Notes under the pieces: generated by a model
What the model saw: only the letters and a program-made list of their open reading frames with translations
Database searches by the model: none
What the model was told of the DNA's origin: nothing
NCBI GenBank assembly: GCA_024641665.1
Contig: JAHECP010000001.1
Location: 1 to 64,000, forward strand
DNA from: Acidobacteriota bacterium
GTDB taxonomy: Bacteria > Acidobacteriota > Vicinamibacteria > Vicinamibacterales > JAHECP01
Direction of reading: 5' to 3'
DNA: 64,000 bases
Shown: piece by piece, positions 1-11,606 of the stretch
Numbering within the stretch: position 1 is the stretch's first letter
How the letters are laid out: each line of letters begins with the position of its first letter
Translations under genes and position numbers: made by a program

Positions 1-1869
1 TCCATCCTGAGCATCCTTCCAGCGAACTCCGGATCGTCCGATCCGGCAAGCCCGCAGTCAGGCCCTCAGGTGGTCTACTTTCCGAGCGGCGTTTGGTCTA
101 CTTTCCGAGCGGCGCGCCCACACCTGCAGGCGATCTCCCCGGCCGTGTTCCGGGAGACGGCGTCGGAGCGCCTGGATCCGGAACAGATCGAGGCGTACCG
201 GAAGTACCGGTTGGAGGCCGTCCCGCGCGGCGGCGGCTTCTCCTCGCTGCGCACGAGGTACGAGGCACCGCTGTGGCTGCTCCTTGGACTGTCCGCGCTG
301 GTCCTGCTCGTGGCGTGCGCCAATCTCGCGAACCTGCTGCTGGCGAGGGCGGGCGCTCGCACGCGTGAGATGGCTGTGCGCCTCTCCATTGGCGCGTCGC
401 GCGGCCGGGTGGTGCGCCAGTTGCTGTCCGAGAGCCTGTTGCTGGCCGCCATCGGCACACTGCTGGGGGGCATCCTGGCACGAGAGATCAGCGCCTTGCT
501 GGTCAGGTTCCTGAGCACCGGCCGCGATCCGCTGTCCGTGCCCATCGCCCTCGACTGGCGAGTCCTCGCCTTCACTGTGACGACGGCGCTCGCGACGACG
601 ATGCTCTTCGGGCTCGCTCCTGCGGTGCGCGCGACCTCGGCGCCACTCGAGTCGGTGATGCGCATGAGCAGCCGGGGGCTGACCGCGAGCCGCGGGCGGT
701 GCGGGTGGCAGCGCGCGCTCGTCGTGGCGCAGGTCGCCCTGTCGCTCGTGATGGTTCTGGTCGCCCTGCTCTTCACGCTCAGCCTGCGCAACCTGACCGG
801 AGTGGACACCGGTTTCAGCGCCGACAACCTGGCGGTGGCCGACATCGACTTCGGCGGCGTCGCGATTCCCGTCGAGCGCCGCCTGACACTGCAGCGTGAG
901 CTGGTCGACGGTGTGCGGTCGGTTCCCGGCGTGACATCCGCTGCTCAGGTGTCCATCGTGCCGCTTGGCGGGTGGAGCTCGCAGGACGAGGTGCGGCTGG
1001 AGGGACGCCCGCAGAATCATCTCCCCACCAGCTTCAATGACGTGAGCGCGCGGTACTTCGAGACGATGCGAATACCGCTCGCCGCGGGGCGTGATTTCGA
1101 CGATCGCGACACCAGCGGATCGCCAACCGTCGCGATCGTCAATCAGACGTTCGCCAGGCGCTATCTCAAAGGCCTGCCGGTCATCGGGCAGCGGATTCAG
1201 ATGCGGACCGGGCCACAGCAGTGGTCAACCGCGGAGATCGTCGGCCTGGTGAACGACACGACCTACGCCGACCTGAGGCAGCCATTCCCACCGATTGTCT
1301 ACAGGGCCGCCGCTCAGGAGCGCGACCCCGGCACGGATCTTCGCGTCGTGCTGCGCTCGGGGTTGTCGCTGGCCGGGGTGCGGTCCGCGGTCGCGGCGGT
1401 GGCCGCGAGTCACGATCCCCGGATCACGTTGAGCTTCCGCGCCTTCCCGACCATGGTGCGCGAGACACTCCTCCGGGATTGGCTGATGGCCAGCCTGTCG
1501 GGGTTCTTCGGCGTGCTGGCCATCGTGTTGGCCAGCATCGGTCTCTACGGCGTGATGGCCTACATGGTGGCCCGCCGCCGAAGCGAGATCGGCATCCGTC
1601 TTGCGCTCGGAGCCAGCCGGCGATCCATCATCCGGATGGTGATGCGAGAGGCCATCCTGCTGGTGGGCGTCGGCCTGGCGCTCGGCGCCCTGCCGGCAAT
1701 GGTCGCGTCCAGGGCGGCGACGGCGATGCTGTTCGGCGTGAGGCCGACCGATCCGATCGCCATCACCGCCGCCGTCGGTCTGCTGGCGACGGTCGGATTC
1801 ATCGCCAGCTACCTGCCCGCCCGTCGGGCCGCGCGGCTCCAGCCTACACACGTCCTCCCGGAGGACTAG
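1..1869 (+). CDS. ADOP-type MacB/FtsX permease, N-terminus missing
   Basis: This is the distal part of an acidobacterial duplicated orphan permease, a membrane protein of the MacB/FtsX class usually about 800 residues long. The reading frame is open from the left edge; a GTG at 70 could start it. What remains is the end of the first periplasmic domain (LQAISPAVF), a first FtsX block from about residue 75 (ETPLWLLL-like YEAPLWLLLGLSALVLLVA and GARTREMAVRLSIGASRGR), the second periplasmic domain, and a second FtsX block near residues 490-590 (RRSEIGIRLALGASRR). Roughly the first 200-250 residues of the family are absent. Just where homology should continue upstream lies a 23-bp tandem repeat. 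No ATPase partner is adjacent, as is usual for orphan permeases. The natural substrate is unknown. Confidence 0.75.
   Translation, partial: SILSILPANSGSSDPASPQSGPQVVYFPSGVWSTFRAARPHLQAISPAVFRETASERLDPEQIEAYRKYRLEAVPRGGGFSSLRTRYEAPLWLLLGLSALVLLVACANLANLLLARAGARTREMAVRLSIGASRGRVVRQLLSESLLLAAIGTLLGGILAREISALLVRFLSTGRDPLSVPIALDWRVLAFTVTTALATTMLFGLAPAVRATSAPLESVMRMSSRGLTASRGRCGWQRALVVAQVALSLVMVLVALLFTLSLRNLTGVDTGFSADNLAVADIDFGGVAIPVERRLTLQRELVDGVRSVPGVTSAAQVSIVPLGGWSSQDEVRLEGRPQNHLPTSFNDVSARYFETMRIPLAAGRDFDDRDTSGSPTVAIVNQTFARRYLKGLPVIGQRIQMRTGPQQWSTAEIVGLVNDTTYADLRQPFPPIVYRAAAQERDPGTDLRVVLRSGLSLAGVRSAVAAVAASHDPRITLSFRAFPTMVRETLLRDWLMASLSGFFGVLAIVLASIGLYGVMAYMVARRRSEIGIRLALGASRRSIIRMVMREAILLVGVGLALGALPAMVASRAATAMLFGVRPTDPIAITAAVGLLATVGFIASYLPARRAARLQPTHVLPED
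71..114. repeat. Tandem 21-bp repeat at the broken head of the ADOP gene
   Basis: A 21-bp unit beginning TGGTCTACTTTCC occurs at 71-91 and again, identical, at 94-114, with TT between them (period 23). The second copy encodes residues that fit the permease family; the first copy does not. Closely spaced repeats of this type resemble the internal terminal repeats of IS21-family elements. That identification is from memory and is only a suggestion. Confidence 0.5.
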
Positions 1870-1933
1870 CGAATCTCGCGGGTTCCCGCATCCTTCTTGC
1901 GCGGCTCGGCGAAATCCACCTGCAGGTTGATGT

Positions 1934-1962
1934 TTGAGTCATTCCATCTTTTGTGTTATTCT
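1934..1962 (+). promoter_or_regulatory. furA promoter, leaderless type
   Basis: TTGAGT (1934-1939) and TATTCT (1957-1962) are separated by 17 nt in an AT-rich island within GC-rich DNA. The GTG start of the fur-like gene lies 7 nt after the -10 box, so the predicted transcript begins at the start codon. No Shine-Dalgarno sequence is present. The string TTGAGTCATTCC resembles, as I recall it, the AT-rich mycobacterial furA promoter/operator, so autoregulation is plausible. Confidence 0.55.
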
Positions 1963-1969
1963 ATTCACC

Positions 1970-2425
1970 GTGTCTAACGGCCTGGCTGACCTCCTTCGTC
2001 AACACGGCATTCAGGTCACGGCCCAGCGCCTGGCGGTCTTGCGGGCCGTCGCGGGCCGGCCCCACATCACGGCCGATGGCGTGGCCGAGGCCGCGAGGGC
2101 CGAGATCGGGGCCATCTCGCTCCAGTCGGTGTACGACGCCCTCGGCGTCCTGGTCGCCGAAGGTCTCGTCCGGCGCATCCAGCCGGCCGGCTCACCGGCC
2201 CGCTTCGAGGCCCGGGTCGGCGACAATCACCACCACGTGATCTGTCGCATCTGCGGCCGGACGGCCGACGTCGACTGCGCCGTCGGTTCCGCGCCCTGCC
2301 TCACGGCGGCCGACGACATGGGCTACGAGATCGACGAGGCCGAGGTCATCTACTGGGGCCGCTGTCCGGAGTGCGCATCCCGTGCGAAGCCGAGGCCTGA
2401 AGCGCGAACGAGCGGAAGCGAGTGA
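1970..2425 (+). CDS. furA: Fur-family regulator, FurA/PerR-like, partner of katG
   Basis: A 151-residue Fur-family repressor. The N-terminal winged helix covers about residues 1-80 ([45 protein letters not shown]). The C-terminal part has the metal-binding [12 protein letters not shown] segment, with CRIC and a later CPEC as the two zinc-binding CxxC pairs. I chose the GTG at 1970 because a promoter sits just upstream and the family starts here; a longer TTG-start frame from 1934 would run through the promoter. The next gene is katG, 278 bp downstream, the same pairing as furA-katG in actinobacteria, where FurA represses the catalase-peroxidase and is relieved by peroxide. That role is inferred from family and context. 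The 3' end of the gene is repeated downstream. Confidence 0.85.
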   Translation: MSNGLADLLRQHGIQVTAQRLAVLRAVAGRPHITADGVAEAARAEIGAISLQSVYDALGVLVAEGLVRRIQPAGSPARFEARVGDNHHHVICRICGRTADVDCAVGSAPCLTAADDMGYEIDEAEVIYWGRCPECASRAKPRPEARTSGSE

Positions 2426-2681
2426 GCCGGCGGAGCGGAGCGGGGCGACGGGGGCCCCGCGAGCGACGCCGTAGGGGGGTGCGCGGGGGCGAAGCCCCCC
2501 GCCTAGAGGATCGACGAGGCCGAAGTCGTCTACTGGGGGCGGTGCCCGGAGTGCGCCTCGCGTGCGCAGCAGAGGCCTGAAGCGCGAACGAGCGGAAGCG
2601 AGTGAGCCGGCGGAGCGGAGCGGGGCGACGGGGGCCCCGCGAGCGACGCCGTAGGGGGGACCGCGGGGGCGAAGCCCCCCG
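2330..2681 (+). repeat. 180-bp tandem duplication of the fur tail plus REP-like spacer
   Basis: The segment 2330-2501 (last ~31 codons of fur and downstream spacer) recurs at 2510-2681 with an exact 180-nt period. The second copy still encodes [19 protein letters not shown] and a stop, but has no start and is a gene-tail fragment. In the coding part about nine of the first 60 positions differ, mostly silently, whereas the roughly 100 bp from just before the stop codon onward are identical except near the hairpin. Each copy ends in a GGGGGC-GAA-GCCCCC hairpin (2485-2499, 2665-2679) that could act as a terminator. The GC-rich repeat between the stop and hairpin looks like a dispersed REP-type element. 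Confidence 0.85.
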
Positions 2682-2688
2682 GAGCTAA

Positions 2689-4881
<2,193 letters not shown>

Positions 4882-4904
4882 TCCGGCGTTCTCTTCGTCC
4901 GGGT

Positions 4905-4931
4905 GGATCGAGCCCAGCGTGGGCTCGATCC
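4905..4931 (+). terminator. Stem-loop after katG
   Basis: A perfect 12-bp stem (GGATCGAGCCCA / TGGGCTCGATCC) with a 3-nt GCG loop begins 23 nt after the katG stop codon. There is no T-tract after it, but position and strength suit a transcription terminator or mRNA-stabilising hairpin. Confidence 0.7.
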
Positions 4932-5002
4932 GCCTTGGGGGCGACCACCACACCCGCGGAACTCTCTCGCTTGCCGCAACGTCAGGTTCGGGCAGGTATT
5001 GG

Positions 5003-7401
5003 ATGATGCTGCTCGAAACGGTGCTCCAGGATCTGCGCTACGGCGCGCGGACCCTTTTCCGCTATTCCCAGTTCACCGCCGTCGCGGTCGCGGCGCTGGC
5101 GCTCGGCATCGGCGTCAACACGGCCGTCTTCACGGCTTACAAGGCCTTCGTCCTGCGGCCTCTCGACGCGCGGAACCCCGGCACGATGGCGAACTTCGCC
5201 CTGCGTCTCCAGTCCGGCGTCACGACCGTCAGGTTCAGCTATCCGGACTACGAGGCCTACAGGAACCACCTCCGTTCATTCAGCGGCATCCTCGCCGTGT
5301 CCCTCGAGCAGCTGAGGCTGACGGATGCCGGGGGCCTCGGCGGCGAGCCCCGCTCGGACACCGGATCGCTGATGGGAAGGCTGGGGCTGATCCCGCCACG
5401 CGCGAACCGCGCGGAGTTCGTCAGCACCTTCGTCGTGTCGGAGAACTACTTCTCGGTCCTCGGGGTCCCGCCGGTGGCCGGCCGCACCTTCGAATCGCTC
5501 GGCCTTCCCGATCTCGCGGCCTCGCCTTCGGTGCTCATCAGCGAAAACTACTGGCGGCGACGGTTCGGCGGCGACCCGGGCGTGCTCGGCAAGACCATCC
5601 GCCTCAACGGCGCCGCCTTCACGATCATCGGCGTCACGCCGCACGATTTCGTCGGGACCAGCGTGGCCGTGCCCGACTTCTGGCTGCCGCTCAGCCTCGA
5701 CCCGCTTGTGCATCCCGGGAGCAACCGGCTGCGCGATCGCGACAACCTGTGTTGCCGCGTGTTCGGTCGCCTGGCGCCCGGCGTCACCCTGGCCCAGGCG
5801 CAGGCGGAGACCACGGTGCTGGCGTCCCGGCTCCGGACGCTGCACGATCCGCAGTCCGACCTCGGCAGGAACGTGAGCGCCGTGGTCTCGCCGGGCTCCC
5901 CGTTTCCCGGCGACCTGGACGCCGGCGTGAGGCTGGCCATCCTGCTCATCATGGTCGGCGCCGGGATGGTGCTGGTGATTGCCTGCGCCAACGCCGCCAG
6001 CCTGCAGCTCGCCCGCGCGACGACCCGTCAGCAGGAGCTGGGCGTGCGCCTCTCGCTCGGGGCCAGCCGGGGCCGGCTGGTTCGCCAGCTGCTGACCGAA
6101 AGCGCGCTCGTCGGTCTGCTGGCCGGTTGCATCGCCCTGCCCGCGACGTGGGCGCTGCTGCGCGTCGCGGTCACCTGGGCCGCCGAAGCGCTGCCCGTCA
6201 CCGTCGGCACACTGGTGCTCGAGGTGAGCCCCGACCTCGGCGTCTTCACGTACGTCCTGGTCATCTCGGTGCTCGCCGGGATCCTGTTCGGGCTGGCGCC
6301 GGCGCTCGAGAGCTCCCGCAGCGCGCTCTTCTCCACGGTTCGCGGCCCGGGCACCTCGCCCGGCCGCAGCCGGATGCGCCACGTCCTCGTCGCCGCGCAG
6401 GTGGCGGTGTCGCTGGCCCTCATGATCGCCGGAGGCCTGCTGATTCGCAGCGCCAGTCACGCGCTCAGGATGGAGACGGGCTACGACGGCGAGCGCGTCG
6501 TCGATCTGCAGCTGCTGTTTCCGGAGGAATCGAGGTGCACGGCCGACCAGAAGGCCGCGCTCGTGCGCGATCTGCGGGTCCGTCTCGAAGCGCTGCCCGG
6601 CGTGGCGGCCGTCACCAGCGCCAGCCGGAGCACGCGGTCGTCCTCAGCGAGTCGGCCGCCCGTCGCCTCTGGCCCGGAGAAAGCCCGATTGGCCGCAGCG
6701 TGCGCCTCGGGACCGACGGGCACTTCCACCGCGACGGCGAGCTGCTGCCAGACGGGCCGACGTGGCAGGTCACCGGCGTCGCCCGGGACACGCGCGGCGT
6801 GACGCTGGACGGCAGCGACGCCGAGCAGGTCTACCTGCCGCTGCCCGAGGACCGGCTCCAGGACTACCCGATGCTCGTCCGGACCCTCACGGATCCGCGG
6901 CTCGTGATGCGCGCGATGGAGCCCGTGATCTCGGCCGTCGATCCCGCCCTGATGGCCTTGACGTCCACGCTCCAGGAGATGCTGCGTCAGACGAACGCGT
7001 TTCTCATCGCCAGCATCTCGGCCGCGATCGCGTCCACCATCGGCCTCTTCGGGCTCCTGCTGGCCTCGATGGGCATCTACGCCACCGTCAGCTATCTCGT
7101 CGTCCTTCGCACGCACGAAGTCGGGATTCGCATGGCGATCGGCGCGAGCCGTCGCGACATCCTCGCGCTGATGATGCGGCAAGGCACCCGTCCCGTCCTG
7201 GCCGGGCTGGCGGCCGGGACGGTCCTGGCCGCCGGCGCCTCGCAGTTCCTGCGCGGCGTGCTCTACGGCGTCGGCACGGTCGATGTCATCTCTTTCGCCG
7301 GCGCTTCTCTCCTGTTCCTGGCCATCGCGCTGGCCGCGAGCTGGCTGCCGTCGCGTCGGGCGATGCGACTCGATCCGCTGGTGGCGCTGAGATACGAATA
7401 G
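5003..7401 (+). pseudogene. ADOP-type MacB/FtsX permease, frameshifted by internal deletion
   Basis: A second ADOP permease, with the family's usual beginning MMLLETVLQDLRYGARTLFR, a first transmembrane helix (FTAVAVAALALGIGVNTAVF), the first periplasmic domain, and the first FtsX block around residues 310-460. The frame starting at 5003 runs to a stop at 6802, but family similarity leaves it near 6625 (after PGVAAVTSASR). It resumes in another frame with EHAVVLSESAARRLWPGE and continues to the normal end, MRLDPLVALRYE, at 7401. About 60-70 residues of the second periplasmic domain expected between these points are missing, so a deletion of a length not divisible by three lies near 6620-6635. 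As read, the gene cannot make a full permease. A sequencing or assembly gap would look the same. Confidence 0.8.
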
Positions 7402-7412
7402 AGCCAGCGCGG

Positions 7413-7905
7413 TCAGTTCGCCTTGCCGGGCCGCGCCGCGAACTGCTTGAAGAACTCCTGGACCCGGCGGTCCATCTCCTCGCGCGAGAGGTCTTCCTTG
7501 CGCGTCGGGATCGTCCACTGGTAGCCGAACGGATCGATGACGGTGCCCGTTCGATCGCCCCAGAACTGATCGCCCAACGGCCCCATCGGGCCGGGTCCGA
7601 CGTGGGCGCCGGCCGCGACGGCGCGGTTGAACAGCTCGTCGCAGTTCGGCACGTACACCCAGAGCGAAATCGGCGACCCGCCGAACGTCCTCGCGCTCCG
7701 GCCGCCGGCCATCGCGTCGTTCAGCATGATCCGCGAGTTCCAGCTCGGCGTGCATGACCTTTCCGTCCGGGCCGAGCGCCCGGGACTTCTCCTCGGCGCC
7801 GAGGCTCTTCTTGTACCAGTCGATCGCCTGCGCGGAGTTGTCGAAGATGAGATGCGGGGTCACGATGTGGAATCCCTCCGGGACCGGGCTCTTTGCTTTC
7901 GCCAT
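7413..7905 (-). pseudogene. VOC-fold (glyoxalase/bleomycin-resistance-like) protein, frameshifted
   Basis: A small cytoplasmic vicinal-oxygen-chelate protein of the PhnB/YdcF-like type. It starts at 7905 with MAKAKSPVPEGFHIVTPHL and reads DNSAQAIDWYKKSLGAEE and VMHAELEL. It then continues in another frame with SRIMLNDAMAGG, GGSPISLWVYVPNCD and FGDRTGTVIDPFGYQWT-type sequence (WGDRTGTVIDPFGYQW) to a stop at 7413. The break is near 7735-7742. The family usually reads ELE(L/I)GDSRIMLND here. Loss of about 8 bp between two CTC triplets would explain the join exactly. No substrate can be assigned. Confidence 0.75.
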
Positions 7906-8097
7906 GGCGCTCTCCTTCCGCCACGCGATCAATCGCGCGTTGTGCGGGCGAGGGTGTCCGGGGAACCTTGTGTCCTCAGAGATACAAGATCCGACCGGCG
8001 CGGTCAACCGGCACCGCTCCGGCTGACGGCCAGAGTTCCGAATCGGGCGCGGGCCCGGCGGCGCGCGGAGTGGACACCGGCGCGGCGCAGTCTGGTC

Positions 8098-9897
8098 CTA
8101 CTTCACCGTCAGCGTGGCCGCTTGGCTGGTCGTAATGCCAGAGGGATTCGTCGCCCTCACGGCATAGGCGCCGGCATCGCCGGGACGAACCGCAGGGAGC
8201 TTCAGCGTCGGGCCGGTCGCGCCCGGAATCGCCGAGCCGTCTCTGAACCACTGATACGCGGCGGCCGGGATCGCTACCGCCGCCACGGTGAGATCGACCA
8301 CCTGTCCAGCCGCGGCCGTCAAGGACGCTGGCTGGCGCAGGATGATCGGGGCCATCGCCGGGCTCCAGCCGCCGAGCACCCAGGCGGGATTGCTGTAGCT
8401 CGCGATGGTCTGCGCGTCGTTGTCCATCGTGAGCACCTTCGCCACGGGATGCCGTGTGCTCACATCCGCCGGCGAGCCGTCCAGGAGATTCGTGCTGTGG
8501 TACTCCCAGTAGTGGACGTCCGACGTGTCGCCGCCCACGTCGCCCCAGCCGACGGGGCTGATGCCCTCGAGCGCGCAGTTGAGGAGCACCACTTCCGCGT
8601 GGGGATAGCTGCGGCCGCCGTTCGCCGGCGCGCGGGCGATCACGGTCGGCGCGTCGCCGGTCGCCTTGAACCGGCAGTTCAGGAAGACGTTGCCGTGGTT
8701 GGCCGCCGTATTGCGCGTCCACATGAACACACTGCGCGACTGAAGCTCGCAGTTGTTGAAGAAGGCCGGGCCGCGACCGAGGATCGTGTCGCCGTCGCCC
8801 ACGATGAGGCTGTCGTCGACGTAGACCGATCCGTTCACCTGCAGGGCGTCGCCCGATCCGACGATGGTGGCGTGGCTCACGATGTTGTGCTCGCCGGCCA
8901 TGAGCAGTCCTTCGGCCTGGCCGCGCGCCGTGTTCCTGATCGTGAGGTTGACGAGGTGGACGCCGCTCGAATGATCGGCCATGAACGCCGCGCGCCTCGA
9001 CGGGAACGTGCCGGGCCACTCGTTGGTGGCGACGTTGGGCGGATGGGGGTTGAAGATCTCGTTGTTCGCGTAGAAGACTTGGACCCCGTCTCGGTCCTCG
9101 CCGAGGAACGTGATGTTGGTCTTGTTGCGGAAGTAGACGATCTCCTCGTACCGGCCGTTCCTGATGAAGATGGTCACGCGCCACGGATTCATGTCCGGGA
9201 CGAAGTCGACGGCCCCCTGCACCGTGCTGAAGTCGCCCGTGCCGTCGGCGGCGACGACGAGCCGCGTCGAGTCCGCCGCCGGCGCCCTCGCCCTGGTCGA
9301 GAACGTCCAGCCGCACTTTCCGCTCACCCTGGTGAAGGCGTCGTCAGCGAGGGTGAGGACGCCGGGATCGATCTGCACGTAGTAAGTCCTGCCGTACGCC
9401 AGGAGGTCGTTGTGCGGATAGATGGTCGCCGCGTTCCCATGGATGATGACGGGGTAGAAGTGGAACGCGTCGGTGAAGCCCCCGATGATGGTCAGCTGGT
9501 ACGCCGGCGGCGTGGGGACCGCGACCCCCGACGGCGTGCCCGGCACGGTGTCGGCGTTGGTCGGGCGGCGGCCCGGCGTGTATTCGTAGGGCACCGGCGT
9601 ATACGGCACCCTGCCGGCCTGCGCGCCGGGTCCGCTGGTCGGGCCTGGCGGAATGCTCAGGTCCAGCGTGTCGACGAGCCGGTCGTCCGCGGCGTCGTAG
9701 ATGCGGATCTTCCCGGCGCTTCCCAGCGCCGGCGCGCTCGGGAACGTGATCACCAGGTGCGTGTCGGGGTTCACGCCCGTGGCCCCGTTCGCCGGGAAGT
9801 AGACGGGGCTCTGGGGCGATGCGGCCACCTGTGACCCCAGAGCCAGCCAGGCGAGCAGGGGAAGCACTCCGCACCCAAACACTTCGCGGTGTGTCAT
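8098..9897 (-). CDS. Secreted pectinesterase with Big_5-like and Ig-like domains
   Basis: Pectin methylesterase (carbohydrate esterase family 8 type) of 599 residues that would remove methyl esters from polygalacturonan outside the cytoplasm. I chose the ATG at 9897 because AAGGAGTG precedes it and a signal peptide follows (VLPLLAWLALGSQVAA). An SbsA/Big_5-like domain (VYFPANGATGVNPDTHLVI) comes first. The parallel beta-helix starts near LVVAADGTGDFSTVQGAVD. It holds the two catalytic aspartate regions, GSGDALQVNGS and VGDGDTILGRG, as in CE8. A C-terminal immunoglobulin-like module (LRQPASLTAAAGQVVDLTV) may anchor or bind. The substrate-contact loops differ from the plant enzymes, so relaxed specificity is possible. 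It is divergent from the GH51 gene on the other strand. Confidence 0.85.
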   Translation of the reverse strand: MTHREVFGCGVLPLLAWLALGSQVAASPQSPVYFPANGATGVNPDTHLVITFPSAPALGSAGKIRIYDAADDRLVDTLDLSIPPGPTSGPGAQAGRVPYTPVPYEYTPGRRPTNADTVPGTPSGVAVPTPPAYQLTIIGGFTDAFHFYPVIIHGNAATIYPHNDLLAYGRTYYVQIDPGVLTLADDAFTRVSGKCGWTFSTRARAPAADSTRLVVAADGTGDFSTVQGAVDFVPDMNPWRVTIFIRNGRYEEIVYFRNKTNITFLGEDRDGVQVFYANNEIFNPHPPNVATNEWPGTFPSRRAAFMADHSSGVHLVNLTIRNTARGQAEGLLMAGEHNIVSHATIVGSGDALQVNGSVYVDDSLIVGDGDTILGRGPAFFNNCELQSRSVFMWTRNTAANHGNVFLNCRFKATGDAPTVIARAPANGGRSYPHAEVVLLNCALEGISPVGWGDVGGDTSDVHYWEYHSTNLLDGSPADVSTRHPVAKVLTMDNDAQTIASYSNPAWVLGGWSPAMAPIILRQPASLTAAAGQVVDLTVAAVAIPAAAYQWFRDGSAIPGATGPTLKLPAVRPGDAGAYAVRATNPSGITTSQAATLTVK

Positions 9898-9977
9898 CTC
9901 GACACCACTCCTTGCCGCACATCCGGCGAGGCTCATCTTACCCGTACGCGCGCCGCCAGGCGGCTGCCGCGGACGGC

Positions 9978-10005
9978 TTGACAAGGCCCCACCCGGGGCC
10001 ATAAT
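9978..10005 (+). promoter_or_regulatory. Strong promoter of the GH51 gene
   Basis: A perfect TTGACA (9978-9983) and CATAAT (10000-10005) are 16 nt apart. The ATG at 10020 lies 14 nt after the -10 box, which leaves a leader of only about 8 nt. Confidence 0.65.
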
Positions 10006-10019
10006 CGCGGCGGACGGCC

Positions 10020-11602
10020 ATGAGCAACTATCCTCTCGCCTTCGCTGCCATCTCACTCGCAGCTCTTCCGCTCGCGCGCGCACAGACTCCCGCGGCGCCC
10101 GCCTCTCCGGCCGCCGTCGCCGCGACGCTGCGCGCCGACACGCCCGGTCCCGTCGTCAATCGCCACATCTACGGGCAGTTCGCCGAGCACCTCGGCCGCG
10201 GGATCTACGAGGGCGTCTGGGTCGGGCCAGACTCGCCGATTCCGAACACGCGAGGCATCCGAAACGACGTGGTGGCGGCGCTCAAGGCTCTGGACATCCC
10301 GGTGCTGCGCTGGCCCGGCGGCTGCTTCGCCGACGAGTACCACTGGAAGGACGGCATCGGCCCGCGAGAGAAGCGCCCCGCGACCATCAACAGGCACTGG
10401 GGCGGGGTCGTCGAGAACAACCACTTCGGCACGCACGAGTTCATGGACCTCGTCGAGCAGCTCGGCGCGGACGCCTACATCAGCGGCAACGTGGGGAGCG
10501 GCACCGTGCAGGAGATGATGGAGTGGGTCGAGTACCTGACCTCTGGCGCCGATTCCTCCATCGCGAACCTGCGACGGCAGAACGGACGCGACGAGCCCTG
10601 GCGCGTGCCCTACTTCGGCGTCGGCAACGAGAGCTGGGGCTGCGGCGGCACCATGCGGCCCGAGTACTACGCCGACCTGTACCGGCGCTACTACACCTTC
10701 ATCGACAAGAGCTACGACCCCGCCCACCCCCTCTACCGTATCGCCTGTGGCGCGAACGGAGGGAACCTCGCCTGGACCGAGGTGCTGATGAGCACGGCCG
10801 GCCGCCTGATGAACGGCCTCTCGCTGCACTACTACACGCTGCCCACCGGCAACTGGGGCGCCAAGGGATCAGCGACCGAGTTCGGCGAGGATCAGTGGTT
10901 CGCGGTCCTCCGCCGCACGCTGGAGATGGACGCGATCATCACCCAGCACGCCGCGATCATGGACAAGACGGATCCGGCGAAGCGCGTCGGCCTCGTCGTG
11001 GACGAGTGGGGCACGTGGTACGACGTCGAGCCCGGCACCGAGCCCGGATTCCTCTACCAGCAGAACACGCTGCGCGATGCGATCGCGGCCGCGCTCAACC
11101 TGCACATCTTCCAGCGCCACGCGGATCGCATCGTGATGGCGAACATCGCCCAGATGGTCAACGTGCTGCAGGCCATGATCCTGACCGACAAGGAGAAGAT
11201 GCTGCGCACGCCGACCTACTGGGTGTTCGAGATGCTCAAGGTCCACCAGGGCGGCACGTCGCTCCCGGTCGAGCTGCAGTCGCCGGACTACGTCTTTGGC
11301 GATCGGAAGATCCCGGCCATCAGCGCGTCGGCCACGCGCGCCGCCGGCGGCACCGTGTACCTGTCACTGGTCAACACCAGCCCGCGAGAGCCGTTCACGA
11401 TCGCGGTGACGATGGCGGGCGTCACGCGGGCGAGTGTCGCCGGCCGCGTGCTCACCGCCGGCGCGATGAATGCGCACAACACCTTTGATTTGACGCGCCG
11501 GACGCGGTCATGCCGGCGCGGTTCGACGGCGCTTCACTGAAGGGCAATACGCTGGAGATCCACCTGCCGGCCAAGGCGGTCGTCGTTCTGGAGCTGCGCT
11601 GA
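10020..11602 (+). CDS. Secreted alpha-L-arabinofuranosidase, GH51, frameshifted near the end
   Basis: A GH51 arabinofuranosidase removing arabinose side chains from pectic arabinan or arabinoxylan. A short signal peptide ([16 protein letters not shown]) precedes a TIM barrel with family markers [16 protein letters not shown] and [14 protein letters not shown]. The acid/base is the glutamate of GVGNESWG and the nucleophile that of VVDEWGTWY. The open frame ends at 11540 in sequence unlike the family. After about 11490 the neighbouring frame continues with [15 protein letters not shown] and [15 protein letters not shown] to a TGA at 11600-11602, a normal C-terminal beta-sandwich end. A 1- or 2-nt indel at about 11490-11497 separates them. 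The catalytic domain is whole, so the truncated product might still work. Confidence 0.85.
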
Positions 11603-11606
11603 TGTC

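Noticed and set aside
4919-6802. Treating the second ADOP frame as a complete, shorter permease
   Set aside because: Its last ~60 residues are unlike the family, and the true second half is present in the next frame, so a frameshifting deletion is the better reading.
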